From Natrinema caseinilyticum (GTDB lineage Archaea > Halobacteriota > Halobacteria > Halobacteriales > Natrialbaceae): a DNA stretch of 64,000 nucleotides. A program made the position numbers and the translations under genes. Position 1 is the stretch's first letter. Every line of letters begins with the position of its first letter. The DNA is taken from the NCBI RefSeq assembly GCF_024227435.1, contig NZ_CP100445.1, positions 3,717,369-3,781,368 on the forward strand, in the 5' to 3' direction. Under the pieces are notes generated by a model. The model saw only the letters and a program-made list of their open reading frames with translations. It was not told the DNA's origin and searched no databases. Below are positions 25,409 through 36,440 of this stretch, piece by piece.

Positions 25409-26026
25409 CTACCCGTTCGAGTCGGACCGAATGCGGTTCCGGAAGAATCCGACGAGTTCGCCGACGGAGTCGGTTCCCCAGAGCGCGACGATCACCGCGC
25501 CGACCGCGTTGAACACGAAATCGGTGACGATGTCGTCGATCCCGTACACGGTGACGACCGTCCCGCCGAGCGCGAACTCGAGGACCTCCCAGAAGACGCC
25601 GGTCGCGAGGACGAAGACGACGACGAACGCGGATCGAAACGACGGCGGGACGTCGATTTCGTCGGAGTGGAGTTCGAAGGCCCGGAACGAGGCGTACCCC
25701 AGCCCCGCGACGACGGTGGCCGAAACGGTGTGAGCGATCTCGTCGTACCACTGATACCATTGATACAGGCCGAGCGAGCCGATCGTGTGGAGGACCACGG
25801 CGACGGTGATCCAGAGGACGAGTCCGGCGTCCATCGAGTATCCGTACTCTCGACGCAGCCACGCGGGCAAGAGCGTGATTCCGAGTGCGAGGCCCGTCGT
25901 GCCCGAAACTGCGAACTGGAACGTCACCACTCCGTACCCGAGAAGCGCGAGGAGCACGAGTTGGAGCCCTCGAACGATGGTGCGCTCCTGGAAATCCGAC
26001 AGCCCCAGCGCCTCTCCGAGGGTCAT
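25409..26026 (-). CDS. Polytopic membrane protein, DUF2238/YjdF-like
   Basis: 205 residues with about six hydrophobic segments. The middle block HTIGSLGLYQWYQWYDEIAH, followed by TVSATVVAGLGYASFRA, with an acidic YDEIAH motif, resembles DUF2238 (YjdF) membrane proteins. Later FVLATGVFWEVLEFALGGTV and DIVTDFVFNAVGAVIVALWG fit the same family, which has no assigned activity. The start ATG (26024-26026) overlaps the stop of the upstream membrane gene (ATGA), so the two are translationally coupled. They probably act together in the membrane; that is inferred. Confidence 0.75.
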   Translation of the reverse strand: MTLGEALGLSDFQERTIVRGLQLVLLALLGYGVVTFQFAVSGTTGLALGITLLPAWLRREYGYSMDAGLVLWITVAVVLHTIGSLGLYQWYQWYDEIAHTVSATVVAGLGYASFRAFELHSDEIDVPPSFRSAFVVVFVLATGVFWEVLEFALGGTVVTVYGIDDIVTDFVFNAVGAVIVALWGTDSVGELVGFFRNRIRSDSNG

Positions 26027-26610
26027 GGTGGTCCCGCACCGTTCGTCGTTCGGCTGACGGCACCGGCCGGTTCGACCCGCGCGAAGTACCACTGAAAGAG
26101 CCCGCCCAGCACCAGTGCCACGGCGGTAACGATGACGAAATCCCACTGGAGTTCCGTCTGCGTGCGCAGATAGTCCGTCCCGAACCACTGATCCGAGTAA
26201 AACTGCGCGATGGTCCAGAGCGCCTGCAGGGCCATCGTCGTCAGAACCGCAAAGAAGAGGGCGAACCGACGGCTCAACTCGACCGACGAGAACGCCTCGA
26301 GTTCGGCGACCGCGACGAGCGCGAGCGTCGCCACGGCGAGATACGCTGCGGTTTCGGACGGGAATCCGGAACCGCCCGCAATCGTGGCGAGTGCGGCGAC
26401 CGAAAGCAACGGCCACGAAACGATTGCGGTCCAGTCGCGGGCCGCCACTGCCGGCGCTGCTGCCACGGCCGCGACGAGGAGTTCGAATCCACCCCAGAAC
26501 GGAACGTCCGTGAACAGGCTCTCGAGACCGTCCACTGCCACGGTACCGGTCAGTAGCCACGCGATGACGGCGTTCGTCTGCTCGTCGTGAACGAGCCCTT
26601 CGAGCACCAT
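26023..26610 (-). CDS. Polytopic membrane protein, partner of the downstream gene
   Basis: 195 residues with roughly six hydrophobic segments (AVIAWLLTGTVAVDGLESLF, FELLVAAVAAAPAVAARDW, YLAVATLALVAVAELEAF, LFFAVLTTMALQALWTIAQF, FVIVTAVALVLGGLFQWYF). It also shows the phrase QALWTIAQFYSDQWFGTDYL, reminiscent of the YjdF-like neighbour, and may be a diverged homologue of it. It overlaps the next gene by four bases. Function unknown. Confidence 0.7.
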   Translation of the reverse strand: MVLEGLVHDEQTNAVIAWLLTGTVAVDGLESLFTDVPFWGGFELLVAAVAAAPAVAARDWTAIVSWPLLSVAALATIAGGSGFPSETAAYLAVATLALVAVAELEAFSSVELSRRFALFFAVLTTMALQALWTIAQFYSDQWFGTDYLRTQTELQWDFVIVTAVALVLGGLFQWYFARVEPAGAVSRTTNGAGPP

Positions 26611-26889
26611 CCGAACACTAGTGACTGGGCCACTAAAATCCGTAGCTCTCCGTTCAGCCGAGACGGGTCGGCGGCGCTCGGGTCGTGTCGGTCGACAATC
26701 GCCGCCACTGACGCGTTTCCCTCGACCGGTTTCCGCCAGTCTCGTTCAGAGACGTGCCACGATAGTCCTCCAAACGCACGTAGTTCCAGTCACGGCGGCG
26801 GCATCTAACCCAACGAGTTGGGTATCGATATTCGAATTAATTATTTTCTGATGCTAATATCTACGTCCGATCGAGTACTATCACACCCC

Positions 26890-27585
26890 ATGAAACGGCG
26901 TGACATCCTCGTCGGTAGCGGCCCGTTCGTGATCGGCACCGTTGCTGGCTGTGTCAGCAGTATTCGACCGACCGGCACTCACGGTGAAGCAGCGCGTGTC
27001 CACTTCGAAGAAATAGCGGGCGAGTACGTCGTTTCGATTCGGAACGAACTGACAGTAGCAGTAACTGCGGCGGTCGTCGTGACTGCTGCAAACGGGCAGA
27101 CGGCGGAAGAGACCGTCTCGGCCGAACCAGATGGCGAGACGCCGGTCAGGGGCTTGTTCACGACGGGGCCGGAACCGTACACCGTGTCAGTGTCGGCCGA
27201 CGGGACGACGACGGAACGGACACTGCGGCCGAGGGAGTCACCGCACGACGAGTTTCGGTACACGATCGCGTCGGACGGGATCGGTTTTCAGTCGGGATAC
27301 AGACCGACATCCGATATCGTGATCTCGAACGATAGCGACGAGCGCGTCGACGTCCGAGTGACGATCAGCGATCCCGAAGACAGCGGTGACGTCTACGATC
27401 TCATCACCGTTCCGCCCGACGACGTCGTGAGCTTCCGGGACGTCTTCGCGACTGGGAGGGAGTACGGCGTCTCCGTCCGGGCCAACGGGATGAAAAAATC
27501 GACCACACACCCAAATTCGGACACCAACTCTCTCTGGATCGACGTCGAGAGACACGATCTCCGCCTCTCGTTGGCAGAACGGTGA
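26890..27585 (+). CDS. Putative lipoprotein with two Ig-like beta domains
   Basis: 231 residues from the ATG at 26890. MKRRDILVGSGPFVIGTVAG, followed at once by C, gives a Tat-like n-region (KRRD) and a lipobox (VAGC), so it is a likely lipid-anchored surface protein. The mature part repeats a beta pattern twice: EYVVSIRNELTVAVTAAVVV...PYTVSVSADGTTTERT and DIVISNDSDERVDVRVTISD...EYGVSVRANGMKKSTT. A longer start at 26872 (MLISTSDR) is less likely because it buries the signal. The AT-rich block GAATTAATTATTTTC (26834-26848) is probably the promoter. Function unknown. Confidence 0.7.
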   Translation: MKRRDILVGSGPFVIGTVAGCVSSIRPTGTHGEAARVHFEEIAGEYVVSIRNELTVAVTAAVVVTAANGQTAEETVSAEPDGETPVRGLFTTGPEPYTVSVSADGTTTERTLRPRESPHDEFRYTIASDGIGFQSGYRPTSDIVISNDSDERVDVRVTISDPEDSGDVYDLITVPPDDVVSFRDVFATGREYGVSVRANGMKKSTTHPNSDTNSLWIDVERHDLRLSLAER

Positions 27586-27681
27586 GTCCGAAGACTGCGG
27601 TCCCGTCGTCGCTCCTGTTGCCGGTGTGATGGGTTCCGGATGGTGCGTTATTATAGTCGTTCGGTCGCTACAGTTCGGGCA

Positions 27682-28698
27682 ATGGAACAGTACCTCGAGC
27701 TCGTCGACGCGGTCCTCTCGACTGGGACTTACAAGCCGAACCGGACCGGGGTCGACACGATTTCATCGTTCAGCGAACACTACGAGGTCGACTTACAGGA
27801 GGGGTATCCGCTGCTCACGACGAAGGAGATGGACGGCTACCGCTGGAACTCGATGCTCCACGAGGTCTGCTGGTATCTCTCCGGTGAGGAACACATTCGG
27901 AGTCTTCGCGACGAGACGAAGATCTGGGACGCCTGGGCCGACGACGAAGGCCGACTGGAGACGGCCTACGGTCGCTTCTGGAGACGGTTTCCGGTCCCGG
28001 AGGGGAGCGCCAGACTCGAGGGGGAGTCCTGGCCCGACGAGAGCAACCGGTGGGTCACCGAGGAGGCCGACGGCCGCCGAACCTTCGATCAGTTGCAGTA
28101 CGTGATCGACACGTTGTCCGATTCGCCGAACTCGCGCCGCCTCGTCGTCAACGCCTGGCACCCCGCGAACGCGGCCGATTCGACGCTGCCGCCGTGTCAC
28201 TACACCTTCGTCTTCAACGTCCAGGGCGACCGGCTGAACTGTCACCTCACGCAACGATCGGGAGATACCGCGCTCGGGATTCCGTTCAATATCGCAGCGT
28301 ATTCGCTGCTGACGAAAGTGATCGCCCAGCAGACCGGCTTCGAACCCGGCACGTTCGCTCACACCGTCGTCGACGCGCACGTCTACTGCGGTCGCGGCGC
28401 GCGCGGTGAGTGGTACGCGGACAATCTTTCCGCCTTGCAGTCCCGGCTCGCCGACGTCGACGACCGGTCAGATTATCTCGACGTGCGCGCGTGGCTCGAG
28501 TCCGAAGTCCCGGCCGAAGCCGACGGCGACGAACGGCTCGATCACGTCCCCGGATTGCTCGAACAGCTCTCGCGGGATCCGCTGTCGCGTCCGACGCTCG
28601 ACGTGGCCGACGTGTCGATCGACGAGTTGGCCTACGAGGACGTCGAGCTACGGGACTACGAGTCCCACGAGGGAATCGAGTTTTCGGTGGCCGAATGA
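27682..28698 (+). CDS. thyA: Thymidylate synthase
   Basis: 338 residues. It makes dTMP from dUMP with methylenetetrahydrofolate. Catalytic cysteine region STLPPCHYTFVFNVQGDRL is clear, as are the phosphate-binding arginine regions (NRTGVDTISSF, SPNSRRLVVNAWHPAN) and the QRSGDTALGIPFNIAAYSLL block. It is longer than the bacterial enzyme because of acidic insertions, the usual halophile pattern. The ATG at 27682 is about 30 bases after TTATTATAG (27648-27656), so it is leaderless. It overlaps the dihydrofolate reductase start (ATGA), forming the thyA-folA operon known from Haloferax. Confidence 0.95.
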   Translation: MEQYLELVDAVLSTGTYKPNRTGVDTISSFSEHYEVDLQEGYPLLTTKEMDGYRWNSMLHEVCWYLSGEEHIRSLRDETKIWDAWADDEGRLETAYGRFWRRFPVPEGSARLEGESWPDESNRWVTEEADGRRTFDQLQYVIDTLSDSPNSRRLVVNAWHPANAADSTLPPCHYTFVFNVQGDRLNCHLTQRSGDTALGIPFNIAAYSLLTKVIAQQTGFEPGTFAHTVVDAHVYCGRGARGEWYADNLSALQSRLADVDDRSDYLDVRAWLESEVPAEADGDERLDHVPGLLEQLSRDPLSRPTLDVADVSIDELAYEDVELRDYESHEGIEFSVAE

Positions 28699-29234
28699 CC
28701 GACGGCGACGCGCCCGTTTCGCCCCCCGGCCGCGAACTCGTCGGCATCGTCGCCGTAGCCGACAACGGCGTCATCGGCGCCGACGGCGAGATGCCCTGGC
28801 ATCTCCCCGCGGATCTCGAGCACTTCAAGGAGACCACGATGAATCACCCCGTCATCATGGGACGAGTGACCTACGAGGGGATCCTCGAAGCCCTCGGTAC
28901 CCCGCTGCCGGGACGGACGACGGTCGTGTTGACGAGCCGCGACCTCGAGACGCCCGACGACGTCGTGGTGGCCCACGACGTCGAGGACGCAATCGAGGCC
29001 GCCGAAACGGCCGCTCGAGAGCGCCACGAGGGGACGGATCGCATCTTCGTCGCTGGCGGGGCGACCGTCTACGAGCAGTTCCTGCCCGCGATCGACCGCC
29101 TGATCGTCACCGAGGTCCACGACGAACCCGAGGGCGATACGCAGTTCCCGGACTGGGATCGGGACACGTGGGCGGAGACGGCTCGAGACGAACGGAACGG
29201 ATTCACGTTCGTGGAATATGTTCGTTCGCGGTGA
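28695..29234 (+). CDS. folA: Dihydrofolate reductase
   Basis: 179 residues from the ATG that overlaps the thyA stop. The N-terminal IVAVADNGVIGADGEMPWHL, then KETTMNHPVIMGRVTYEGI, PLPGRTTVVLTSRD, RIFVAGGATVYEQFLPAIDR and LIVTEVHDEPEGDTQFPDWD are textbook DHFR motifs, with the active-site acidic residue in MPWHLPADLEHFK. It regenerates tetrahydrofolate oxidised by thymidylate synthase, so coupling of the two genes makes metabolic sense. Confidence 0.95.
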   Translation: MTDGDAPVSPPGRELVGIVAVADNGVIGADGEMPWHLPADLEHFKETTMNHPVIMGRVTYEGILEALGTPLPGRTTVVLTSRDLETPDDVVVAHDVEDAIEAAETAARERHEGTDRIFVAGGATVYEQFLPAIDRLIVTEVHDEPEGDTQFPDWDRDTWAETARDERNGFTFVEYVRSR

Positions 29235-29670
29235 CTCGAGCAACCCACGATCGAACGTCACGCCCAAGTATCACTTCCGACGACAATCGCGAATCGAGAC
29301 GACTGACCGCTGCATCGTATTTGCCGGACTGTTCGGAGAAATCACCTGTTTTCCGGACAGAAACGTTCAGACTATGGGCGGTCTGAGGGTGAAACCGTCC
29401 GATAAACGCGCTCGAGGCCCAATTGACCGTCTCCGGGCTCGAGGAGAAAATCCGGTCCGGCGGTTCAGTCAATATCCGTTATTTTCTCTCGTTGTCTCCG
29501 GCCAAATGGGTTGATACCCGGTCCCGGTGCTGTCGTTTCGTGCGAGTAACGGCCGGTTCCGGTAACAGGCGGAGCGACTGGTTGATATCCACGATTTCGC
29601 CGGTCTATGGCCTGAAAGCCGTTATTTATGGCGGATAGATCACCGTAGATGGTGAAACGATCGCAGTCAC
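29235..29670. other. Gene-free stretch before the paralogue cluster
   Basis: No reading frame of convincing haloarchaeal composition covers these 436 bases on either strand. Inverted CTCGAGG/CCGGG patches and an AT-rich CGTTATTTATGG (29621-29632) are present. The latter could be a promoter for a longer form of the next gene starting at the ATG at 29649, but a box closer to the conserved leader hairpin (29671-29680) is a better match to the paralogue. Confidence 0.4.
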
Positions 29671-29700
29671 TTTTACGACAATTCGGCCAACGGTCATGTG

Positions 29701-29713
29701 CCCCGAAGAGGGG
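29701..29713 (+). promoter_or_regulatory. Leader hairpin upstream of paralogue 1
   Basis: CCCC-GAAGA-GGGG, a 4-bp stem with a 5-base loop. It lies about 29 bases after a TATA-like TTTTACGACA (29671-29680), so it would be at the very 5' end of the message, 16 bases before the ATG at 29730. The same stem, spacing and downstream AGTGAGAGACATGAC occur before paralogue 2. Confidence 0.55.
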
Positions 29714-29729
29714 ATACCGAGTGAGAGAC

Positions 29730-30278
29730 ATGACAGACGAAAGCTACGAAAGCGGACGATCAGACGATTCGCGTCGCTCGTTCATGAAGAAGGGAGCAGC
29801 CGCTGCGAGCGCAGTCGCGCTTGGCACGGCAGCTACCGCTGGAACGGCGACTGCACAGGACAATAACCAGGCTCTGGTGTTCTCCTACGACTACTTCCCC
29901 AACAGCGACTTCACGGTCGTCTCCCAGCTTCAGCAGAGCACGACGGTCGATGTCCTGCAGGTCGACGAAGAAACGGTGTCTGAAATCTCCCAGCCCGACG
30001 ATTACACCGGTTACGTTATCCGGTACGACCAGGGAGGCGACACCGCTGGCGTGACGACGTTCCTCTTCATGAGGAACGGAGGAATGAGCACGGGCGACAG
30101 CGGAACGCTCGGCACCGATGCCTCGATGTTCAGTTCCGAGTTGAACCTGCTCGAGACGACGACTGACGGCGGTAACGGCGGAGACGGCGGAATGGACGAC
30201 GGCGGTAACGGCGGCGGTAATGGCGGCGGTAACGGCGGCGGTAACGGCGGAGACGGTGGTAACGGCGGCGGTAACTGA
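29730..30278 (+). CDS. Tat-exported small protein, paralogue 1 (glycine-rich tail)
   Basis: 182 residues. A Tat signal (SRRSFMKKGAAAASAVALGT, ending TATAQ) precedes a domain of about 95 residues, ALVFSYDYFPNSDFTVVSQL ... VSEISQPDDYTGYVIRYDQ ... MFSSELNLLET. A Gly/Asn tail (GGNGGGNGGG type, residues 150-182) follows. The core is predicted beta-rich; I know no named family. Two homologues follow downstream. The ATG at 29649 would give a 27-residue N-terminal extension, but conservation with paralogue 2 begins in the leader and at this ATG. The tail is coded by a repeated GGCGGTAAC unit, a good substrate for slippage. Probable role: secreted or wall-associated; inferred. Confidence 0.75.
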   Translation: MTDESYESGRSDDSRRSFMKKGAAAASAVALGTAATAGTATAQDNNQALVFSYDYFPNSDFTVVSQLQQSTTVDVLQVDEETVSEISQPDDYTGYVIRYDQGGDTAGVTTFLFMRNGGMSTGDSGTLGTDASMFSSELNLLETTTDGGNGGDGGMDDGGNGGGNGGGNGGGNGGDGGNGGGN

Positions 30279-30564
30279 TCCACCGCTAGACCGCTGACTC
30301 TGCAGGCCGATCGAAACGGCTTATTCTTCCTTTTCGCGCTGGACGATCGAGCGCTCGAACGCCGATCCGACGGTAATAGTCGAGGCCCCGGTTGGGCGTC
30401 GATTAGCCAATCGGCAGTACGAACCATCGGGCCCTCACGACCGTTCAGTGCGGTGAATTCAGGAGAATCCACGGTTCGTCACCGTCCTCTGATTGCCGCT
30501 CGCGATCCGTTCAAAATCGGTACTTCTCGAGCGTCGCTTCGCGAGCTGTGCTGAGTCACGGATG
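30279..30564. other. Intergenic DNA between paralogue 1 and the transposon
   Basis: 286 bases with no gene I can support. TTATTCTTCCTTTT (30320-30333) just after the paralogue 1 stop is a T-rich stretch of the kind that ends transcription in haloarchaea. The rest is GC-rich without repeats worth listing. Confidence 0.4.
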
Positions 30565-32053
30565 ACCGGAGTAAACGCTGGTGTGATAGATGAGTGAAGG
30601 AGAAATAGAGTTCACAGATGGAGAGAACCGAACCGAGAAAGCTGAGATACGCCGTTCTAGGCGAATGCTGCTGCTCGTCAGGTCCCGCCCAAAGCCGCGG
30701 GCTGGGGTCCGTCCGAGGCCGATGCGTACGTTTCTGGCACACCGACGCCGTTCATCTTAATCTCCCAACTCCGCTCTAGCTCTTCCTCTAATGCGTGTCT
30801 AATCCAGTCAGAGAAGGTCTTGAACGTGAATTCCTCGGGCAGGTCGCGCCCGCCCCGCCGTGGGCGGGCGACGACCGCCCATCGAAGCACAAGCCAGAGG
30901 TTCTCCAACAAGAATCCAACCAAGACGAACGCAAAGCGGATGACTGGTTCCTGTGTCGTTGTTATTACCTGCGCTTGGCGGAATACACAGTAGCTCGTCT
31001 CGATCGCCGATCGTTTCCGATAGAATCGTTCGACCTGCTTGGGTGTGCAATCGGCCAGATCGCACGCCACATACCCTCGCACAACCTCCCCGTTTTTCCC
31101 TCGATCTCCGGCGTGATAGGACACAACGACCGCGTGCGGGAATTTTAGTTCCTGCTCGCGGTCTTTGTACATCCGATAGCTCGTCATGTACGAGCGCTGC
31201 GTGTCCAGTTTCTCTTTCATGCGTTTCCCCTTCTTTTGGACAGGAACGGCAGTAGCAGCAATTTCCCGAGAACGACGCAGGATACGTTCGTTGTAGAAAC
31301 CACGATCAGCCAAGAGAAGCTCTATCTCGAAGGGATAGGCTTCGACGCGCTCGAGAACACGCTTGACCGCGTCGGCCACCTTCTCATCACTGCGGGCGTA
31401 CGCCATGGCCAGCGTCACTGGCTTGCCGTTCGAGACGAGATACGTTGTATACCGGTGACACGTCGTCGTCCCGTCTTTGGCGTACATACGGCAGAGTTCG
31501 CCTTTGTCGTCGGCGTAGGTGCCATCCATGATAGGGGTTATCGACGAAGTCGATAGAGACGGTCCTCGACCGGTCAGGGTCGAGGATCGTCATCGCTAAC
31601 TCTTGGAGAAGACGGCTAGCAATGCGTTCAAACCACTATCGGTTGAGCGTATGTAGCCAGTCCATGGCAGTATCGTCACAGACAGCGTTATCGTTACGTT
31701 TGCACGTCTCCCAGATGGAGGTCTGATTGACTGCTCCAAGAATGACGACCGCCCAGATATCGCCGGAATCGAGGGGCGGAGTGATCGAGGTTTGGTTTGA
31801 ATACTCGTTTCGGAAGCGTTCGCTCGAGTTGCCGGATTCGAATAGCGTACCGACGCAGCCACGATTCAGAAGTGACGCAGACCACTCGAGCCCTCGATCC
31901 CCGGCAAGGGGAGTTGGCAGATGACGTCTTCCGCTACATCCTTCACGTCCGAGTCCGAAAGAGCGCCGTCTGGTTGAGGGGTTTTGAACACATTCACTTA
32001 ACCAGCCATATTCCATATCAGATCAACGCTTTAGCACCAGCTCTCATACCGGT
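30565..32053 (-). mobile_element. Degenerate ISH-type insertion sequence
   Basis: The element contains a DDE transposase gene broken by a stop and a frameshift. Candidate ends: ACCGG-7-GCTGGTG at 30565-30583 and its imperfect inverse CACCAGC-7-CCGGT at 32035-32053, matching at 14 of 19 positions, would make a 1489-bp element. I find no flanking target duplication, so the ends are tentative; a decayed element may have lost it. It sits between two members of a three-gene paralogue family and leaves the promoter region of the second (about 32138 onward) intact. Confidence 0.5.
30678..32016 (-). pseudogene. Transposase pseudogene (DDE, ISH3-like / IS4 superfamily)
   Basis: Three pieces read as one protein. 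Bases 32016-31639 give an N-terminal part ending DDTAMDWLHTLNR, then TAG (31636-31638). The same frame resumes WFERIASRLLQELAMTILD and DRSRTVSIDFVDNPYHG. The next piece, in another frame, continues TYADDKGELCRMYAKDGTTT to the end (283 residues, from 31529). At the junction the DNA reads CATGGATGGCACC; removing one ATGG restores PYHGTYADD, so a 4-bp tandem duplication caused the shift. The C-terminal part is well preserved (LLLADRGFYNERILRRSREI, RKRSAIETSYCVFRQAQ, the DDE-type core). Not functional as it stands. Confidence 0.75.
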
Positions 32054-32172
32054 TGGGAAGTACCGAAAATACGGATTACCGTCTGACTCCGTTCCGTTCC
32101 CGAGGGAAGGGGCGCATAAAGAGGTGGAACGATCGAGATTGCTTATTGACGCGGCACCGATACATTCCATCG

Positions 32173-32185
32173 CCCCAGTACGGGG
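32173..32185 (+). promoter_or_regulatory. Leader hairpin upstream of paralogue 2
   Basis: CCCC-AGTAC-GGGG, 14 bases before the ATG at 32200 and about 30 bases after a TATA-like CTTATTGAC (32140-32148). Placement and downstream AGTGAGAGACATGAC match the leader of paralogue 1, although stem-loop bases and spacer differ. Conservation of the stem while the loop changes suggests the structure matters. Confidence 0.55.
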
Positions 32186-32199
32186 ACAGAGTGAGAGAC

Positions 32200-32646
32200 A
32201 TGACGGACGAAAATTATGACGGCGAGAACGATAGAACCGAACAGTCGCTCCTAAAGAAGGGAACGATAGCCGCGGGCACGGCCGGTATCGCTACAGTCGG
32301 AGCGGCCGCAACTGCCACCGCACAGGATGACGACGATGACGACGGGCTGGTGTTCGCCTACAATTATTTTCCAGGAGAGAGCTGCGAAATCATCTCCTTG
32401 CTCCAGCAAAGCGCGACAGTCGACATCCTGCGAGTCGATGGGGATACGGTGTCGGAAATCTCCCAGCCCGACGATTATACCGGTTACGTGATCCGCTACG
32501 ACAGGGGCGATGGCGATTCGTCCGGAACGACGACGTTCCTCTTTACGAGAGGGGACGATTTGAGCGAGGGCGATTCCGTGGAGATCGGCGAAGAAGCCGA
32601 GATGTTCAGCCCCGAACTCAACCTTCTCGGCGCAGACCTGGACTGA
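32200..32646 (+). CDS. Paralogue 2 of the small secreted-type family, Tat motif lost
   Basis: 148 residues. Homologous throughout to paralogue 1: GLVFAYNYFPGESCEIISLL, SATVDILRVDGDTVSEISQP, DDYTGYVIRYDRG and MFSPELNLLG. Its N-terminus aligns with the Tat signal of paralogue 1 (TEQSLLKKGTIAAGTAGIAT against SRRSFMKKGAAAASAVALGT), but the twin arginine is replaced by Glu-Gln, so Tat export should fail, while the hydrophobic h-region and TATAQD end remain. An acidic DDDDDD replaces part of the mature N-terminus and there is no glycine-rich tail. Promoter and leader hairpin are intact. Either it stays in the cell, uses Sec, or is decaying. Confidence 0.7.
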   Translation: MTDENYDGENDRTEQSLLKKGTIAAGTAGIATVGAAATATAQDDDDDDGLVFAYNYFPGESCEIISLLQQSATVDILRVDGDTVSEISQPDDYTGYVIRYDRGDGDSSGTTTFLFTRGDDLSEGDSVEIGEEAEMFSPELNLLGADLD

Positions 32647-32789
32647 GATCCAACCGCTCGTCCAACATTTATCTGTCACGTAGTCCATCGGGAGAATGCT
32701 TCGGCGGGACCGCCTCTCCACGGAATCGCTCGTGAAATTGTCCCGCTTGAGGGTGAGCAACTTCCACGGATTGTCCCGGGTGAAACGGC

Positions 32790-33362
32790 GTGAATTCCAA
32801 CGAACGTGAAGCGCGGACACGTGAAGCGCGGACGACCGACTGCGATGGTCCGGAATCGCCCCGTCGATCGAAAACTGTTACCGCTCCGCCGGCACCGAAT
32901 ACGATAGCGATCGAATCGACGCCCGGGTACGGACTCGGATTCGGACCGAGCGAGAATCTCGAAACGGCCGGACGAGAACCAGCGGTACAATCGGAAGCGG
33001 ATGCCGACGAGCCCGTTTTGGTTCCCATTCGATCCTACCGACCCGATACTCGGTTTCGGGTCGTCGGCGCACTCCCCCAATCGCTGACCGTTCAGTTGCT
33101 CCGATTGCCGTCCGGTGGAACAGTCTCCGTTCTTACCCGACCCGACGAGTACAGCGGATACGTTACCCGTTCGACGGTCGGTGATAGGATCACCAGTTCT
33201 TTCTTACTCGTTTTCACGAAGGGGTCACTCGAGTCCAGCGCGGTGTACAGGTTCGGTTCGGACGGACTAATGTTTAGCACCAGGTTGAACCTCATTCAGA
33301 CGTCCGTCCGCCGCGTCAGCATCGCTGGCCAGGGATCGGCCGGCGGGTTGTCTGACATCTAA
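32790..33362 (+). CDS. Paralogue 3 of the small secreted-type family, no signal
   Basis: 190 residues from a GTG at 32790. The C-terminal 100 residues match the family core in a diverged form: VLVPIRSYRPDTRFRVVGAL, SLTVQLLRLPSGGTVSVLTR, PDEYSGYVTRSTVGD and LMFSTRLNLIQTS. The N-terminal 70 residues are unrelated, contain no signal peptide and open with a REART-REART repeat caused by a 15-bp exact tandem duplication (32804-32833). The first 60 residues are low in hydrophobics and may be disordered. There is no leader hairpin like those of paralogues 1 and 2. It is a probable cytoplasmic or decaying copy; the start is uncertain. Confidence 0.55.
   Translation: MNSNEREARTREARTTDCDGPESPRRSKTVTAPPAPNTIAIESTPGYGLGFGPSENLETAGREPAVQSEADADEPVLVPIRSYRPDTRFRVVGALPQSLTVQLLRLPSGGTVSVLTRPDEYSGYVTRSTVGDRITSSFLLVFTKGSLESSAVYRFGSDGLMFSTRLNLIQTSVRRVSIAGQGSAGGLSDI
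32804..32833 (+). repeat. Exact 15-bp tandem duplication in paralogue 3
   Basis: ACGTGAAGCGCGGAC occurs twice in a row. In frame it encodes REART twice near the N-terminus. The two copies are identical, which points to a recent slippage event. Confidence 0.8.
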
Positions 33363-33575
33363 CAATAACGGACGGTCCCGACCAGCTAACCGAGCAAAGG
33401 TAAGGGTCATGCACGGTCGGTGCGGGCAATGCGGGCAATACACATCCCCGTGGCGTGAGCTCACAGAATAGTCGGTAGAACGCCCCGAGAGCTCCTGTCC
33501 GACAAATGAAGGGTATTGATGGGGTCTATGCCCTATTCTCGACGGTTTCAAAACCCCCGGGTCCCAAGTCAAGTT

Positions 33576-36308
<2,733 letters not shown>

Positions 36309-36440
36309 GCGGACGGAGACGGACTCGAGGGACGCGGTTTATTTTCGGACTCGAAGGGTTTGGAAAACGACGATCGTTTTATATCCGAAGGAACTATCGT
36401 CCGTGTCGATAACACTCGGTCCTTCGAATCAAGCGGGCCC

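Noticed and set aside
29465-29731. 88-codon minus-strand frame before paralogue 1
   Set aside because: No family resemblance, no promoter in the right place, and it covers the conserved leader of paralogue 1.
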